Assembly (NCBI GenBank): GCA_027083135.1
Contig: JALWQH010000016.1
Location: 1-64,000 of the forward strand
Length of the DNA: 64,000 nt
Reading direction: 5' to 3'
Source: Desulfurococcales archaeon
GTDB lineage: Archaea; Thermoproteota; Thermoprotei_A; Sulfolobales; WAQK01
Within the stretch, counting starts at the first letter, position 1; each line of letters begins with the position of its first letter. This document shows positions 28,369-38,374 of this stretch, one piece after another. A program made the translations under genes and the position numbers. The notes below the pieces were generated by a model. The model did not search any database, was not told the origin of the DNA, and saw only the letters and a list, made by a program, of their open reading frames with translations.

Positions 28369-30192
28369 GTGGCGCGGCACGAAGGATTAGGAAGGCTGAC
28401 AAGGCTACGCTACGAGCTCGATGCCTTCACCCTAATAGAAATAATTTTTCCCGTATTCATGCTTACATTATTCCTCCTCCTCCCAGTCCTATCCACATTT
28501 GAAGCAGCCACCAAGTATAGGCTGTCAAACCTCTTAGGCGAAAGCTACTGGAATCCATGGAATCCTACAGGCCAGGGTGTAAGGCTGATCAAGGGCGCAG
28601 GGTATACGAGAATAGTTGTGGAGGGGTGGAATTACGGGGTCATACTTAACTCAGTAATAAACGCGGCTGTTGTAACGCTGGCTGCATCGATCCTTGGAAT
28701 AATAGTGGCATTCGTGCTGGCCAGATACGAGTTCCCGGCTAAAACCCTGCTGAGAGTTATGGCCATAGTACCCCTGCTCGTAACACCCTTCGTCAACGCC
28801 TATGTGATCAAGAAGATATTCGGCCCTACCTTCGGCACAAATACTTTGAGCTGGTTTCTCCACGACATACTACACCTACCAATATATATTGAGGTTAGAA
28901 ACCTGGCTGGAGTAACCTTAACCCAGATCATAACGTTCTACCCTATAATATACCTCAACATGTTCTCAGCCCTCCTAAACATTGATCCGAACCTCGAGGA
29001 GCAGGCCGAGAATCTGGGAGCAAGGGGGTTCAAGCTTTTCCGAACAGTCACCCTCCCCCTAGCTCTCCCAGGACTCGCAGCAGGGGCTGCGCTTGTATTC
29101 ATATTCTCCCTCGAGGATGTGGGGGCGCCGATAATATTCGGCTTCCGGGATATCTTATCCTACAGGATATTTGCATACTTCATAGGGCTTAGCGCGGGCT
29201 CCAAGTCCCCTGAGGTCGGGGCTCTGGCACTAGTCATGCTGCTCATAGCTCTAACAGTATTCGTGGGTATACGGCAGTACGTCAGCCTCAGGCAGTACGC
29301 CATGATAAGCAAGGGGGGCAGGTGGAAACCTAGGATCACGAAGCCTGGGTGGAAGGGCTTGCTAGCAATATATTTAGTGGTGTTCCCCATAGTCCTGTTC
29401 ACCATGCTTCCCCAGCTGGGAGTAATAACGCTCAGCCTGAGCGAGAGGTGGGGGACAAGCCCGCTGCCCCAAGGCTTCACCCTCAGCAATTTTGCAGGCA
29501 TAATTCATAGGAGCGGCGTGTTCAGAGGCATTGAGAACAGCTTCACGTATTCAACCCTAGCTGTAAGCATAATAATACTTGTCTCCATCAGCGTCTCCTA
29601 CGTGGTATCAAGGCTCAGGATACCTGGCATGACGGCCCTCGACACTCTGGCCACGATGCCCATAGCTATTCCAGGCCTAGTCGTGGCTTACGGCTACTTC
29701 TTCTTCTTCAGAGGCATAGCTAGGGGAACAATCCTGGATCCACTTAGGGATCCAGCCATACCAATAATCCTGGCGTACAGTATGAGGAGGCTTCCCTTCG
29801 CAGCCCGATCCATATTTGCAGGCTTCAGCCAGGTGCATGAGGCCCTGGATGAGGCTGCGATGAATCTAGGCGCCACTAGACGCAAAGTACTGTCATCCAT
29901 ACTTCTACCCATGCTGCTGCTCAATATTGCTAGTGGAACACTGCTCAGCTTCGTATACTGTATGGGTGAGACAAGCGTAAGCGTAACTCTGGGCGGGCTT
30001 GGAGGAGATGTGGGTACACCTAATCATAGGGGGCCGATAACAATGGTTATCTACGACCTCATATCTAATCCCAGGGCGAACAGCATACAGCTGGCAGCAG
30101 CGCTGGGGGTGATCCTAATGTCTCTCCAAATAACAGCCATAGTGCTGATCACGCTTGTATTTAAGCAGAGCTACGCCTTCATAGGTGTGTAG
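28369..30192 (+). CDS. ABC transporter permease, fused two-domain (FbpB/iron(III)-type)
   Basis: 607 aa; two EAA-like loops (EEQAENLGARGFKLFRTVTLPLALPGLAAG; LDEAAMNLGATRRKVLSSILLPMLLLNIASG). Confidence 0.92.
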   Translation: MARHEGLGRLTRLRYELDAFTLIEIIFPVFMLTLFLLLPVLSTFEAATKYRLSNLLGESYWNPWNPTGQGVRLIKGAGYTRIVVEGWNYGVILNSVINAAVVTLAASILGIIVAFVLARYEFPAKTLLRVMAIVPLLVTPFVNAYVIKKIFGPTFGTNTLSWFLHDILHLPIYIEVRNLAGVTLTQIITFYPIIYLNMFSALLNIDPNLEEQAENLGARGFKLFRTVTLPLALPGLAAGAALVFIFSLEDVGAPIIFGFRDILSYRIFAYFIGLSAGSKSPEVGALALVMLLIALTVFVGIRQYVSLRQYAMISKGGRWKPRITKPGWKGLLAIYLVVFPIVLFTMLPQLGVITLSLSERWGTSPLPQGFTLSNFAGIIHRSGVFRGIENSFTYSTLAVSIIILVSISVSYVVSRLRIPGMTALDTLATMPIAIPGLVVAYGYFFFFRGIARGTILDPLRDPAIPIILAYSMRRLPFAARSIFAGFSQVHEALDEAAMNLGATRRKVLSSILLPMLLLNIASGTLLSFVYCMGETSVSVTLGGLGGDVGTPNHRGPITMVIYDLISNPRANSIQLAAALGVILMSLQITAIVLITLVFKQSYAFIGV

Positions 30193-30194
30193 CA

Positions 30195-31289
30195 ATGGTT
30201 AAGCTAAGGCTAGACAATGTGACTAAGAGGTTCGGCAGAACAGTCGCAGTGAGCGGTATGAGCGTCGAGGTAGAGCATGGAGAACTCTTCACATTCCTGG
30301 GTCCAAGCGGATGCGGCAAGTCAACTACTCTTAGACTAATAGCTGGATTTGAGCTTCCAGATGAGGGTAAAATATTCTTCGACGACGAGGATGTGACGTT
30401 AAAGAAACCTTATGAGCGTGGAACTGCAATGGTTTTCCAGAATTATGCTTTGTGGCCGCATATGACTGTTTATGATAATATTGCCTACGGCCTCAAGCTC
30501 AGAAAACTACCAAAAAACGAGATCAAAAGAAAAGTCAAGGAAGCATTAGAGATGGTTAAGCTACCCGGATACGAGGATAGATACCCCACCCAGCTTAGTG
30601 GTGGTGAGCAGCAGAGGGTTGCTTTGGCCAGGGCCCTCGTAGTCGAGCCTAAAATACTCCTACTAGACGAGCCTCTAAGCAACCTTGACGCCAAGCTGAG
30701 GCTGGAGATGAGGGAGGAGATAAGGAGGCTGCAGAGAGAACTCGGAGTCACCACAATATATGTGACGCACGACCAGGAGGAAGCCATGAGCATATCGGAT
30801 AGAATAGCAGTTATGAATAAGGGCAGGCTCATGCAGGTGGGAACCCCGCATGAAATATACTATAAGCCTAGAAACATATTTGTAGCCAGTTTCATAGGTA
30901 GGAGCACCGTTCTCCAAGGAAGAGTGCTGAGGATAGAGGAGGATGTGGCTGAGGTGCTTGTAGGAAACCTCAGGTTGAGAGGCATAGTAATGGGGGATGA
31001 AGCAATGAGGCCTGGAGGCGAAGCAATGATTGTCATAAGGCCCGAGTTCTTCGAGAAAGAGGCTCCCAGAGAACCATACAATACTATTAAAGGTAGAGTA
31101 GCATTATCCATGTTCATGGGCGTCTTCAATCAGGTTAGAATAGAAGATGGAGGCGTAGGACTGACAGCCTACCTGGAACCAGAGGATACGCCGCCCCTAG
31201 GCTCAGAGCTAACACTATATATTCCCATAAACAAGGTATACGTTTATGCTGCAAGCCAGGCCCTCCTCCCCTATAAGACAGGCATGTAG
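30195..31289 (+). CDS. ABC transporter ATP-binding protein (MalK/FbpC type)
   Basis: Walker A GPSGCGKSTT, signature LSGGEQQRVALARAL, Walker B ILLLDEPLSNLD, TOBE-like C-terminus. Confidence 0.97.
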   Translation: MVKLRLDNVTKRFGRTVAVSGMSVEVEHGELFTFLGPSGCGKSTTLRLIAGFELPDEGKIFFDDEDVTLKKPYERGTAMVFQNYALWPHMTVYDNIAYGLKLRKLPKNEIKRKVKEALEMVKLPGYEDRYPTQLSGGEQQRVALARALVVEPKILLLDEPLSNLDAKLRLEMREEIRRLQRELGVTTIYVTHDQEEAMSISDRIAVMNKGRLMQVGTPHEIYYKPRNIFVASFIGRSTVLQGRVLRIEEDVAEVLVGNLRLRGIVMGDEAMRPGGEAMIVIRPEFFEKEAPREPYNTIKGRVALSMFMGVFNQVRIEDGGVGLTAYLEPEDTPPLGSELTLYIPINKVYVYAASQALLPYKTGM

Positions 31290-31338
31290 CCTTAAAAGCA
31301 TCTAGTCCCACGCCTGTTTCCAGCTTTCCCTGCAAGCC

Positions 31339-33576
31339 GTGAATCCCAGTCCTAGCTATCTAAAACACTTAAATGCTCCTATCAACCCAAGAGGCATAGG
31401 GATGCCAATGTTAAGGGATAAGCGTGCAGCAATACTATCAATCATGCTTCTAGCCTTGTTTACAGCATCAATAACGTTCTACCCGGGGATTAATAGGAGC
31501 ACTGCAGCAGTACTGCCCCCCTCAATACGTAAGCCTCTACCAACGCTGCCTGCACCCGTGCTGAATGGCTCCTGGATATTAGTAGAGGTATCAGGACCTT
31601 CAAGCACTGAAGGGTGGAGCATATGGATCGAGGCTCCAGGCCACACTTATAATCTAACAAGCTTCAAGATAGTTAGGAGTGCCTCGAAGCCTGGGCTCAT
31701 AGTCTTAAATGTTAGTATTCCTGGGAAAGTCGCGCCAGGACTCTACGACCTATACGTTGATACGGGCAGCGGGGTGGCAGGATCACCGCGCAGCGTATGG
31801 GTTCTATCCAAGTGGCCTGACAAGCTAACAATAGCGCACCTCACGGATGTTCACATAGGGGTAATAGCGGCTAATGGTAGGACGGCGATAAACTATGCTA
31901 TAAGTGAGGTAATGTTGATCAACATGCTTCCAGTAGACCTGGTGGTTGTCACCGGGGATAATGCCGATGTGGGTGCAATGGTATGGCATCACAGGGTTTT
32001 CCTACAGGTTCTCAACCTCCTAAGGAAGCCCAGCATAGTTGTTCCAGGAAACCATGATTATGCGGGGGATCCAACTCTCCACAATTATTTAACACTAGTG
32101 GGATACAGGTATCACGCTACAAGAATAGGGAAGTTCCTGCTCGTAGGATTAGATTCAGGCTCTGAGGGATATTTCGACTCGGAGGAGTTGAAGTGGGCTG
32201 AAAACCTGCTCGCAGAGAATGGTAATAATAGCACTATTATAATGTTCTGGCATCATCCTCCCTTCCAAGCTACAGTGGCTGGAGTGGTTAGCGGGGATCC
32301 TGCTAAAGGAGTGTTCACTGTTAAGGGCGTCAAGGTGAACTCGGAGACGCATAGGCCGGAGGCTTTCACAGGCAGCTTCAACTATAAGTCCAAGGCCCTA
32401 TTTTACAGCAGCTGGGTGAATCATCCAGACCAGCTTAAAAGAATACTTACATGGACCCAGAAGTACAATATACCCCTAATACTGAATGGCCATGTACATA
32501 ACGATGGCACAGTACTGTTTAACAATAAGACATGGTTTGTGACAACGTCTCCTGCTGGAGGGCCTGCATGGACCGATACGCCGGGCTCTCACCATGGGTT
32601 CAGGATAGTGGACGTCTATGCTAATGGGACGGTGAGGGTTTGGAAGACGAATGGGAAGCCTGTGTTCAGCGACTTCAACGCCATCGACATGGAGAAGGCT
32701 GAGGCTGACCTGATATACGGAGCCGATTCAGCAACACTTGAACTACACTTCAAGGATCTACCGGACCTCAAATTCATTCCAAGCAGCTATGAGATATGGG
32801 TTCAGGCCCTGCCATCCAAGAAGAACATGACCGTTCAGTGCAGCGGCCTGAAGCCTGAAAGCATTGAGACCTATAAGACCACTCGCGCATCATACTATGT
32901 TATCAAGCCGTCCTCGCCGCTCAAAGCTAACGCCAACTACAGTATAGCCGTCTACGCTGAGAAGGATACCGAGAAACCTGAGGTAAGCATAGTCAGATAC
33001 CAGCCATCTAGGCCTACACCGCGCTCAGGAGTAAAACTAACAGTAAAAGCCACCGATAAGGGGTGGGGTGTAAGAGACGTATACGTCGACTACATGCTTC
33101 CCGGAGGACAGGTTAAGACACTTAAAGCAACACCCCAGTATGGAGGCAGCGTTAATGCCTTCGTCCTCCCACACTACTTCACAGTAACAATACCGCCAGT
33201 TTCCAATATACCTGAGAGTAAGCCATACATAGAGGTTAGAGCCAGAGCCATAGATGCTGCTGGAAACAAGGCCGAGACAGGATGGGTTAAAATAGTGTTC
33301 AGATTACCCCAGACAACCACGACTACTCCGACTACCACTACGACCACTACGACCAGCACGAGCACAACCACAACAACCACCACCAGCACCACAAGCACCA
33401 CAACAACTACAACAACAATCATTTCAACTACAACTACCACTACCATGCCTCAGAGCAGCCAGTCCTCTACAAGCACGGGTGGAGGCGAAGGAGTGAACAT
33501 CGAGCTGATAGTAGGGGTAGTTGTAGTGGCGCTCATAATAGTTGCAATCATAGCGGCAATCTCGCGGAGAAGCTGA
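31339..33576 (+). CDS. Extracellular metallophosphoesterase with Thr-rich stalk and C-terminal TM anchor
   Basis: AHLTDVHIG, VVTGDNAD, VPGNHDYAGD, FWHHPPF, LNGHVHNDG; Thr-rich segment; TM IELIVGVVVVALIIVAIIAAISRRS. Confidence 0.92.
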   Translation: MNPSPSYLKHLNAPINPRGIGMPMLRDKRAAILSIMLLALFTASITFYPGINRSTAAVLPPSIRKPLPTLPAPVLNGSWILVEVSGPSSTEGWSIWIEAPGHTYNLTSFKIVRSASKPGLIVLNVSIPGKVAPGLYDLYVDTGSGVAGSPRSVWVLSKWPDKLTIAHLTDVHIGVIAANGRTAINYAISEVMLINMLPVDLVVVTGDNADVGAMVWHHRVFLQVLNLLRKPSIVVPGNHDYAGDPTLHNYLTLVGYRYHATRIGKFLLVGLDSGSEGYFDSEELKWAENLLAENGNNSTIIMFWHHPPFQATVAGVVSGDPAKGVFTVKGVKVNSETHRPEAFTGSFNYKSKALFYSSWVNHPDQLKRILTWTQKYNIPLILNGHVHNDGTVLFNNKTWFVTTSPAGGPAWTDTPGSHHGFRIVDVYANGTVRVWKTNGKPVFSDFNAIDMEKAEADLIYGADSATLELHFKDLPDLKFIPSSYEIWVQALPSKKNMTVQCSGLKPESIETYKTTRASYYVIKPSSPLKANANYSIAVYAEKDTEKPEVSIVRYQPSRPTPRSGVKLTVKATDKGWGVRDVYVDYMLPGGQVKTLKATPQYGGSVNAFVLPHYFTVTIPPVSNIPESKPYIEVRARAIDAAGNKAETGWVKIVFRLPQTTTTTPTTTTTTTTSTSTTTTTTTSTTSTTTTTTTIISTTTTTTMPQSSQSSTSTGGGEGVNIELIVGVVVVALIIVAIIAAISRRS
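33311..33409. repeat. 99-bp direct repeat, copy 2 (Thr/Ser-rich linker of metallophosphoesterase)
   Basis: 98/99 identical to 26915-27013. Confidence 0.95.
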
Positions 33577-33642
33577 AGTGTCTCCACAAAGAACCATATT
33601 TATTTTCTCCTATATTCTTCTACCCGCAGGAGATGAGGAGCA

Positions 33643-33864
33643 GTGAATCTAGCAGGCATTCCGCCGGGCAGCAGGGTACGTGTGATATCGCTCTACGGTG
33701 GCAGAGAGCTGCAGAGAAGGCTCATGGAGATGGGGCTGGTTCCAGGAAGCCTAGTAGAGGTGGTTAGCAATAATAACAGAGGGCCTGTGATCATAAGGGT
33801 GAGGGGGGTAATGATAGCGCTCGGCAGAGGTATGGCTTCAAGAATAATAGTTGAGACTCTCTAG
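33643..33864 (+). CDS. feoA: FeoA-family protein
   Basis: IPPGSRVRVISLYGGRELQRRLMEMGLVPGSLVEVV...GRGMASRIIVE. Confidence 0.93.
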   Translation: MNLAGIPPGSRVRVISLYGGRELQRRLMEMGLVPGSLVEVVSNNNRGPVIIRVRGVMIALGRGMASRIIVETL

Positions 33865-33918
33865 AAGAATTCCTAATAATTCTAAATCTACGAGCTTCAC
33901 GCTGGTTAAACATAAAAA

Positions 33919-33932
33919 TTAGGCTAGCCTAA
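33919..33932. promoter_or_regulatory. DtxR/IdeR-like palindromic operator upstream of feoB
   Basis: TTAGGCTAGCCTAA perfect 14-bp palindrome followed by C, close to the classic TTAGGTTAGCCTAACCTAA box; 17 bp before the feoB TTG start. Confidence 0.65.
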
Positions 33933-33949
33933 CTCTGCTGGGGCGAGGT

Positions 33950-36064
33950 TTGAAGAGGCTCAGCGTCGGCGAGTGCGACATAGTGGTGGCTGTTGCAGGC
34001 AACCCGAACGTCGGCAAATCAACGCTTTTCAACAGGCTTACAGGAGAACTCGTACATGTTGCTAACTGGCCTGGCGTAACTGTGGCTAGAAGTGAGGGGA
34101 GAGTAATATTTGATGGCAGGAGAATATGCTTCGTTGATCTCCCTGGAACATACGGCTTATCCTCAACGTCGCCTGAGGAGAGGGTTGCCAGGGACTATAT
34201 TGTCAGCGGAGAGCCTGATGTGATCCTAGTGCTGGCTGATGCATTAGCCCCTGAGAGGACGCTCTACCTCCCAGTACAGGTCTTAGAGCTCACGCCGAGG
34301 GTAATAGTAGCGTTCAACAAGGTGGATGCAGCACACGCGACGGGCATCCATATACACGTTGACGGCTTCTCAAGGGAGCTGCGAATACCGGTTATAGCTA
34401 TTTCAGCCTCAACTGGCCAGGGCCTCGAAGAGCTTCTAAGAACAATAGTAGAGGAAGCCTATCAGCCTCCCCGCAGAGAACCTTTAACCATAAACTACGG
34501 TACGCTGGAGCCATATATTGATAGGCTTGTAGAGAAGCTTAAATCCAGGCTCAGCCCCGATGAACCTTACCCTGCAAGATGGATTGCCGTTAAACTCCTT
34601 GAAGGAGACGAGGATGTGGAGAGATACGTTGAGCAGCGTTACGGGAGGGATGTCGTTGAGGAAGCCTTGAGGATGTCAGGTGAATATGCTGAAACATACG
34701 GGCGTCCACCCTCAGAAACAGCTATTTCATCGAGGTATAGCTTCGTGGACAGCCTTGTCAGAAGACATGTTGTGAGAAAGAGGGTTGAGTATAAGCCTAG
34801 CAGGATGGATGAAGCCTTCTTGAAGCCTGTTATAGGCCCCCTGCTCTCAACCCTCATACTCTTCCTCATACTCTTCATAGCATTCACGGTGAACACTGGT
34901 TTCCCGCTTAACCTTGTGTTCAGTTATATGGGGTATGAGGGTTTAGGCGAAGCCATTGAGAAATATAGTCTCAGCGGCCTCCTAGGAATACTTTTCAGCA
35001 TGGCGGGTAGCGCTACATCCTCGTGGCTCAGCGGTATTGCTCCAGGCTGGCTTACCTCACTCATAGATGATGGTATTATTGGTGGTGTTGGAGCAGTGCT
35101 AAGCTTCCTGCCCCTCATAATGATAATATACGCCCTGCTAGGAGCCTTGGAGGACAGCGGGCTTGCAGCAAGAATAGCGATGTCCTTTGACAGCACTTTC
35201 AGAAGATTCGGCGCTTCAGGTAAAGCCGTGTTCCCCTATATACTCAGCCTCGGATGCAATGTTCCAGGAGTCTTATCGACAAGGGCCTTAGAGGAGAGGG
35301 AGGAGAGAATAGCGGTTGCCCTAAGCGTGCCCCTCGTACCCTGCCAGGCTAGGCTAGTGGTTATAATGGCCTTCGCATCAGTATTATTCAAGGGAGGATT
35401 AACCCAAGCTTTAGTTGTCCTAAGCATATATCTCCTAGCCATCACACTTGCCCTCATAGTAGGCAAAGCTATTAGAGCCCTGCTCCTAGGAAAGAAGGAG
35501 CCCCCGGAGCTGCTTCTAGAGATCCCCCCCATACATAATCCCAGCTGGCGTGTTGTATGGTGGCATACATGGGATAACAGCAAGCATTTCCTGAAGAAGG
35601 CAGGCACAGTGATCCTGGTTTTAAGCATAGTTTCATGGTTTCTCCTAAGCTACGGGCCTGGAGGAGCCGTCAATAATCCTGCAGACAGTTATGCAGCAAT
35701 ACTGGGCAGACTCATATCCCCTCTAGCCAGCATATACGGGGTTCACGGGGATGCTGCCTGGAAGCTGGCCTACGCTTTTGAAAACGGGTTTATAGCTAAG
35801 GAGGGGGTGCTCGACGCAGTGATGCTGCTCCACCCTCAGGCAAAAAGCATATCGGATGCTGTGAGGGCGCTGGGCATAAATGTTGTGCAGGCCTACTCCT
35901 TCCTAGTAGCTATGACCCTCTATGTACCATGTGTTGCAACCATAGCTGTAATATACTCTGAAACACGTAGGGCAAGCTATGCTGCGCTAACCATAGCCTA
36001 CATGATCATCTTAGCCATAATCGTGTCTGCAGGCATATACTGGGCCTTAGAGGCTCTCCTCTAG
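33950..36064 (+). CDS. feoB: Ferrous iron transporter FeoB
   Basis: GNPNVGKSTLFNRLTGELVHVANWPGVTV, DLPGTYGLSS, NKVD; C-terminal permease domains. Confidence 0.98.
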   Translation: MKRLSVGECDIVVAVAGNPNVGKSTLFNRLTGELVHVANWPGVTVARSEGRVIFDGRRICFVDLPGTYGLSSTSPEERVARDYIVSGEPDVILVLADALAPERTLYLPVQVLELTPRVIVAFNKVDAAHATGIHIHVDGFSRELRIPVIAISASTGQGLEELLRTIVEEAYQPPRREPLTINYGTLEPYIDRLVEKLKSRLSPDEPYPARWIAVKLLEGDEDVERYVEQRYGRDVVEEALRMSGEYAETYGRPPSETAISSRYSFVDSLVRRHVVRKRVEYKPSRMDEAFLKPVIGPLLSTLILFLILFIAFTVNTGFPLNLVFSYMGYEGLGEAIEKYSLSGLLGILFSMAGSATSSWLSGIAPGWLTSLIDDGIIGGVGAVLSFLPLIMIIYALLGALEDSGLAARIAMSFDSTFRRFGASGKAVFPYILSLGCNVPGVLSTRALEEREERIAVALSVPLVPCQARLVVIMAFASVLFKGGLTQALVVLSIYLLAITLALIVGKAIRALLLGKKEPPELLLEIPPIHNPSWRVVWWHTWDNSKHFLKKAGTVILVLSIVSWFLLSYGPGGAVNNPADSYAAILGRLISPLASIYGVHGDAAWKLAYAFENGFIAKEGVLDAVMLLHPQAKSISDAVRALGINVVQAYSFLVAMTLYVPCVATIAVIYSETRRASYAALTIAYMIILAIIVSAGIYWALEALL

Positions 36065-37179
36065 ATTCTTCCTGAAGCTATGTCTTTCATGGTATCTACG
36101 ATGTACTTTACATCGTTAGGGCTTAGAGCAGGATGTACTGGGAGGCTGAGCACCCTGCGCGCAGCCTCGGATGCTACAGGACACATGTTTGGAGGATAGC
36201 CTAGACTCCTATAGAGGGGCTGCATATGTATGGGGAGAGGATAATGGACAGCTGTCCCCACACCTCTCTCCGATAGAAGCCTCGCTAACTCATCCCTGCC
36301 TACAGGGAAGCCTTCTTCAACCCTTACAACATACTGGTGCCATACATGCTTGTAGCCTGGCTTCTCCACAGGCAGTCTCAGCCCTCCGATACTCCTAAGC
36401 CCCTCTGATAGCTTCTCAGCGTTCCTCCTCCTAGCCTCGTTAAACGAGTCAAGCTTCCTCAGCTGTGCTACCCCTATTGCGGCTTGAAGAGCCGTCATCC
36501 TATAGTTCCCTCCAAGCATTACGTGATGGTACCTGGAATCCTGCCCGTGATCCCTCCACATCTTAACCCTATAGGCTATTCCAGGGTCATTCGTTGTAAT
36601 CATTCCTCCCTCCCCAGTGGTCATGTTCTTAGTAGCATAGAAGCTGAAGGCCGCTACATGTCCTATTCCCCCAACCCTCCTCCCATTAATCTCAGCTCCA
36701 TGAGCCTGCGCAGCATCCTCCACGACGTATATGTGGTGATCCTCGGCTATCTCCATTAATGCCTTCATATCGGCTGGATGGCCGTAAAGGTGCACCGCTA
36801 TTATAGCTCTAGTCCTCCCAGATATCTTATCAGCCACGTCATCAGGGTTTATGGTTAGGGTCTCATCCTCCACGTCTGCGAAGATGGGCTTAGCACCCTG
36901 CATCAACACGACATTGGCTGTAGCTATGAATGTGAAGTCGGGGACTATGACCTCGTCTCCAGGCCCTATTCCGAGAGCCTTTAAGGCTAGATCAAGGGCG
37001 GCGGTACCGTTAAACACAGCGTATGCGTGGTTGACGCCTATGTATGATGCAAACTCCTCCTCGAACTCCTCTACCACGGGGCCGTGTACAAGCCAGCCTG
37101 ACTTCAAGACCTCTATAACCCTGCTCAGCTCCTCTTCACCCATAATGGGCTTAGATACAGGTATATGCCTCTCCAACAC
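36061..37179 (-). CDS. DegT/DnrJ/EryC1/StrS family PLP aminotransferase
   Basis: FNGTAALDLALKALGIGPGDEVIVPDFTFIATANVV, VEDAAQAHGAE, SFYATKNMTTGEGGMI. Confidence 0.96.
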   Translation of the reverse strand: MLERHIPVSKPIMGEEELSRVIEVLKSGWLVHGPVVEEFEEEFASYIGVNHAYAVFNGTAALDLALKALGIGPGDEVIVPDFTFIATANVVLMQGAKPIFADVEDETLTINPDDVADKISGRTRAIIAVHLYGHPADMKALMEIAEDHHIYVVEDAAQAHGAEINGRRVGGIGHVAAFSFYATKNMTTGEGGMITTNDPGIAYRVKMWRDHGQDSRYHHVMLGGNYRMTALQAAIGVAQLRKLDSFNEARRRNAEKLSEGLRSIGGLRLPVEKPGYKHVWHQYVVRVEEGFPVGRDELARLLSERGVGTAVHYPLPIHMQPLYRSLGYPPNMCPVASEAARRVLSLPVHPALSPNDVKYIVDTMKDIASGRI

Positions 37180-37268
37180 TCTTCTCCACTCATGGCTTTG
37201 AGGGATAGGCTTAAAAGATCAATGGATGCCTCCACGATCATAGCATTAGTGCTGCAGGTGGCTGAGGG

Positions 37269-38372
37269 ATGAGTCTAGAGCACCTTGACCCTTGGGGGCA
37301 TGCTATGGTCAGGGACTATGAGAGGCTCTTCAAGACCTTTGGAATAAAGCCTTTCAAACCCCTCCTCTCCAGAATAAGGAACCCAATGCATCTCATGAGG
37401 AGAGGAGTGGTCTTTGGACACAGGGACTATGAATCAGTGCTTGACGCCCTAGAGAATGGCGATAGGCCTGCAATAGTAACCGGGTTCATGCCTAGTGGTA
37501 GATTTCACTTCGGCCACAAGATGATAGCGGACCAGCTTATATATTATCAGAGGCTAGGCTTCGAGCTCTTCGTGCCCCTAGCTGATGCTGAGGCATATGC
37601 TGTGAGGAAGATTCCGCGCAGCATGGTGGTAGATTACGCTCTCAACCAGTACGTAGCTAATCTCATAGCCCTGGGATTAGAGAAGAGGCACCTCCACATA
37701 TATTTTCAGACAAACTACGAGGTCCCCTACTATAGGCTTCTCCAGATGTCTTCGAGGAGGGTTACTGGGAACGAGATGGAGGCTATATACGGCTCTCTCG
37801 AGCCCGGGAAAATAGTGGCCGCATTAACACAGGTAGCTGACATCCTCCACCCTCAGCTCGAATATTTCGGAGGCTATAGGCATGTGCTCGTACCAGTGGG
37901 TGTTGACCAGGACCCTCACATAAGGCTTACCAGGGATATAGCTGACAGGATGAGTGAGATTAAGCTTACAAGGCCTGCATCAACATATCATAGATTCATG
38001 ACTGGGCTTGATGGAGGAAAGATGAGCAGCTCCAGGCCAGACTACGCTATATTTCTAGATGACCCCGTAGAGGATGCTGTGAGAAAGCTTAGGAGAGCCC
38101 TCACCGGCGGGAGGCCTACAGTAGAGGAGCAGAGAAAGCTTGGAGGAGAACCTGAGAAATGCACCGTCTATGAGTTCTACCTATACCACCTCGTCCTAGA
38201 CGATGCAAAGCTGCTGGAACTATACCGTAGATGCAGGGAGGGAGAAATGCTGTGCGGAGAGTGTAAGAGAATAGCTTCGGAAATGCTTGCATCGTGGCTT
38301 AGAGAACATCATAGGAGGCTGGAGAAAGCTAGGGACAGAGTGCTGGAATACGTGGAGCCCCCTAGCTTCTAG
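37269..38372 (+). CDS. trpS: Tryptophanyl-tRNA synthetase
   Basis: GFMPSGRFHFGHKMIADQL, PVGVDQDPHIRLTRDIADRM, KMSSSRPDYAIFLDD. Confidence 0.96.
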   Translation: MSLEHLDPWGHAMVRDYERLFKTFGIKPFKPLLSRIRNPMHLMRRGVVFGHRDYESVLDALENGDRPAIVTGFMPSGRFHFGHKMIADQLIYYQRLGFELFVPLADAEAYAVRKIPRSMVVDYALNQYVANLIALGLEKRHLHIYFQTNYEVPYYRLLQMSSRRVTGNEMEAIYGSLEPGKIVAALTQVADILHPQLEYFGGYRHVLVPVGVDQDPHIRLTRDIADRMSEIKLTRPASTYHRFMTGLDGGKMSSSRPDYAIFLDDPVEDAVRKLRRALTGGRPTVEEQRKLGGEPEKCTVYEFYLYHLVLDDAKLLELYRRCREGEMLCGECKRIASEMLASWLREHHRRLEKARDRVLEYVEPPSF

Positions 38373-38374
38373 TT

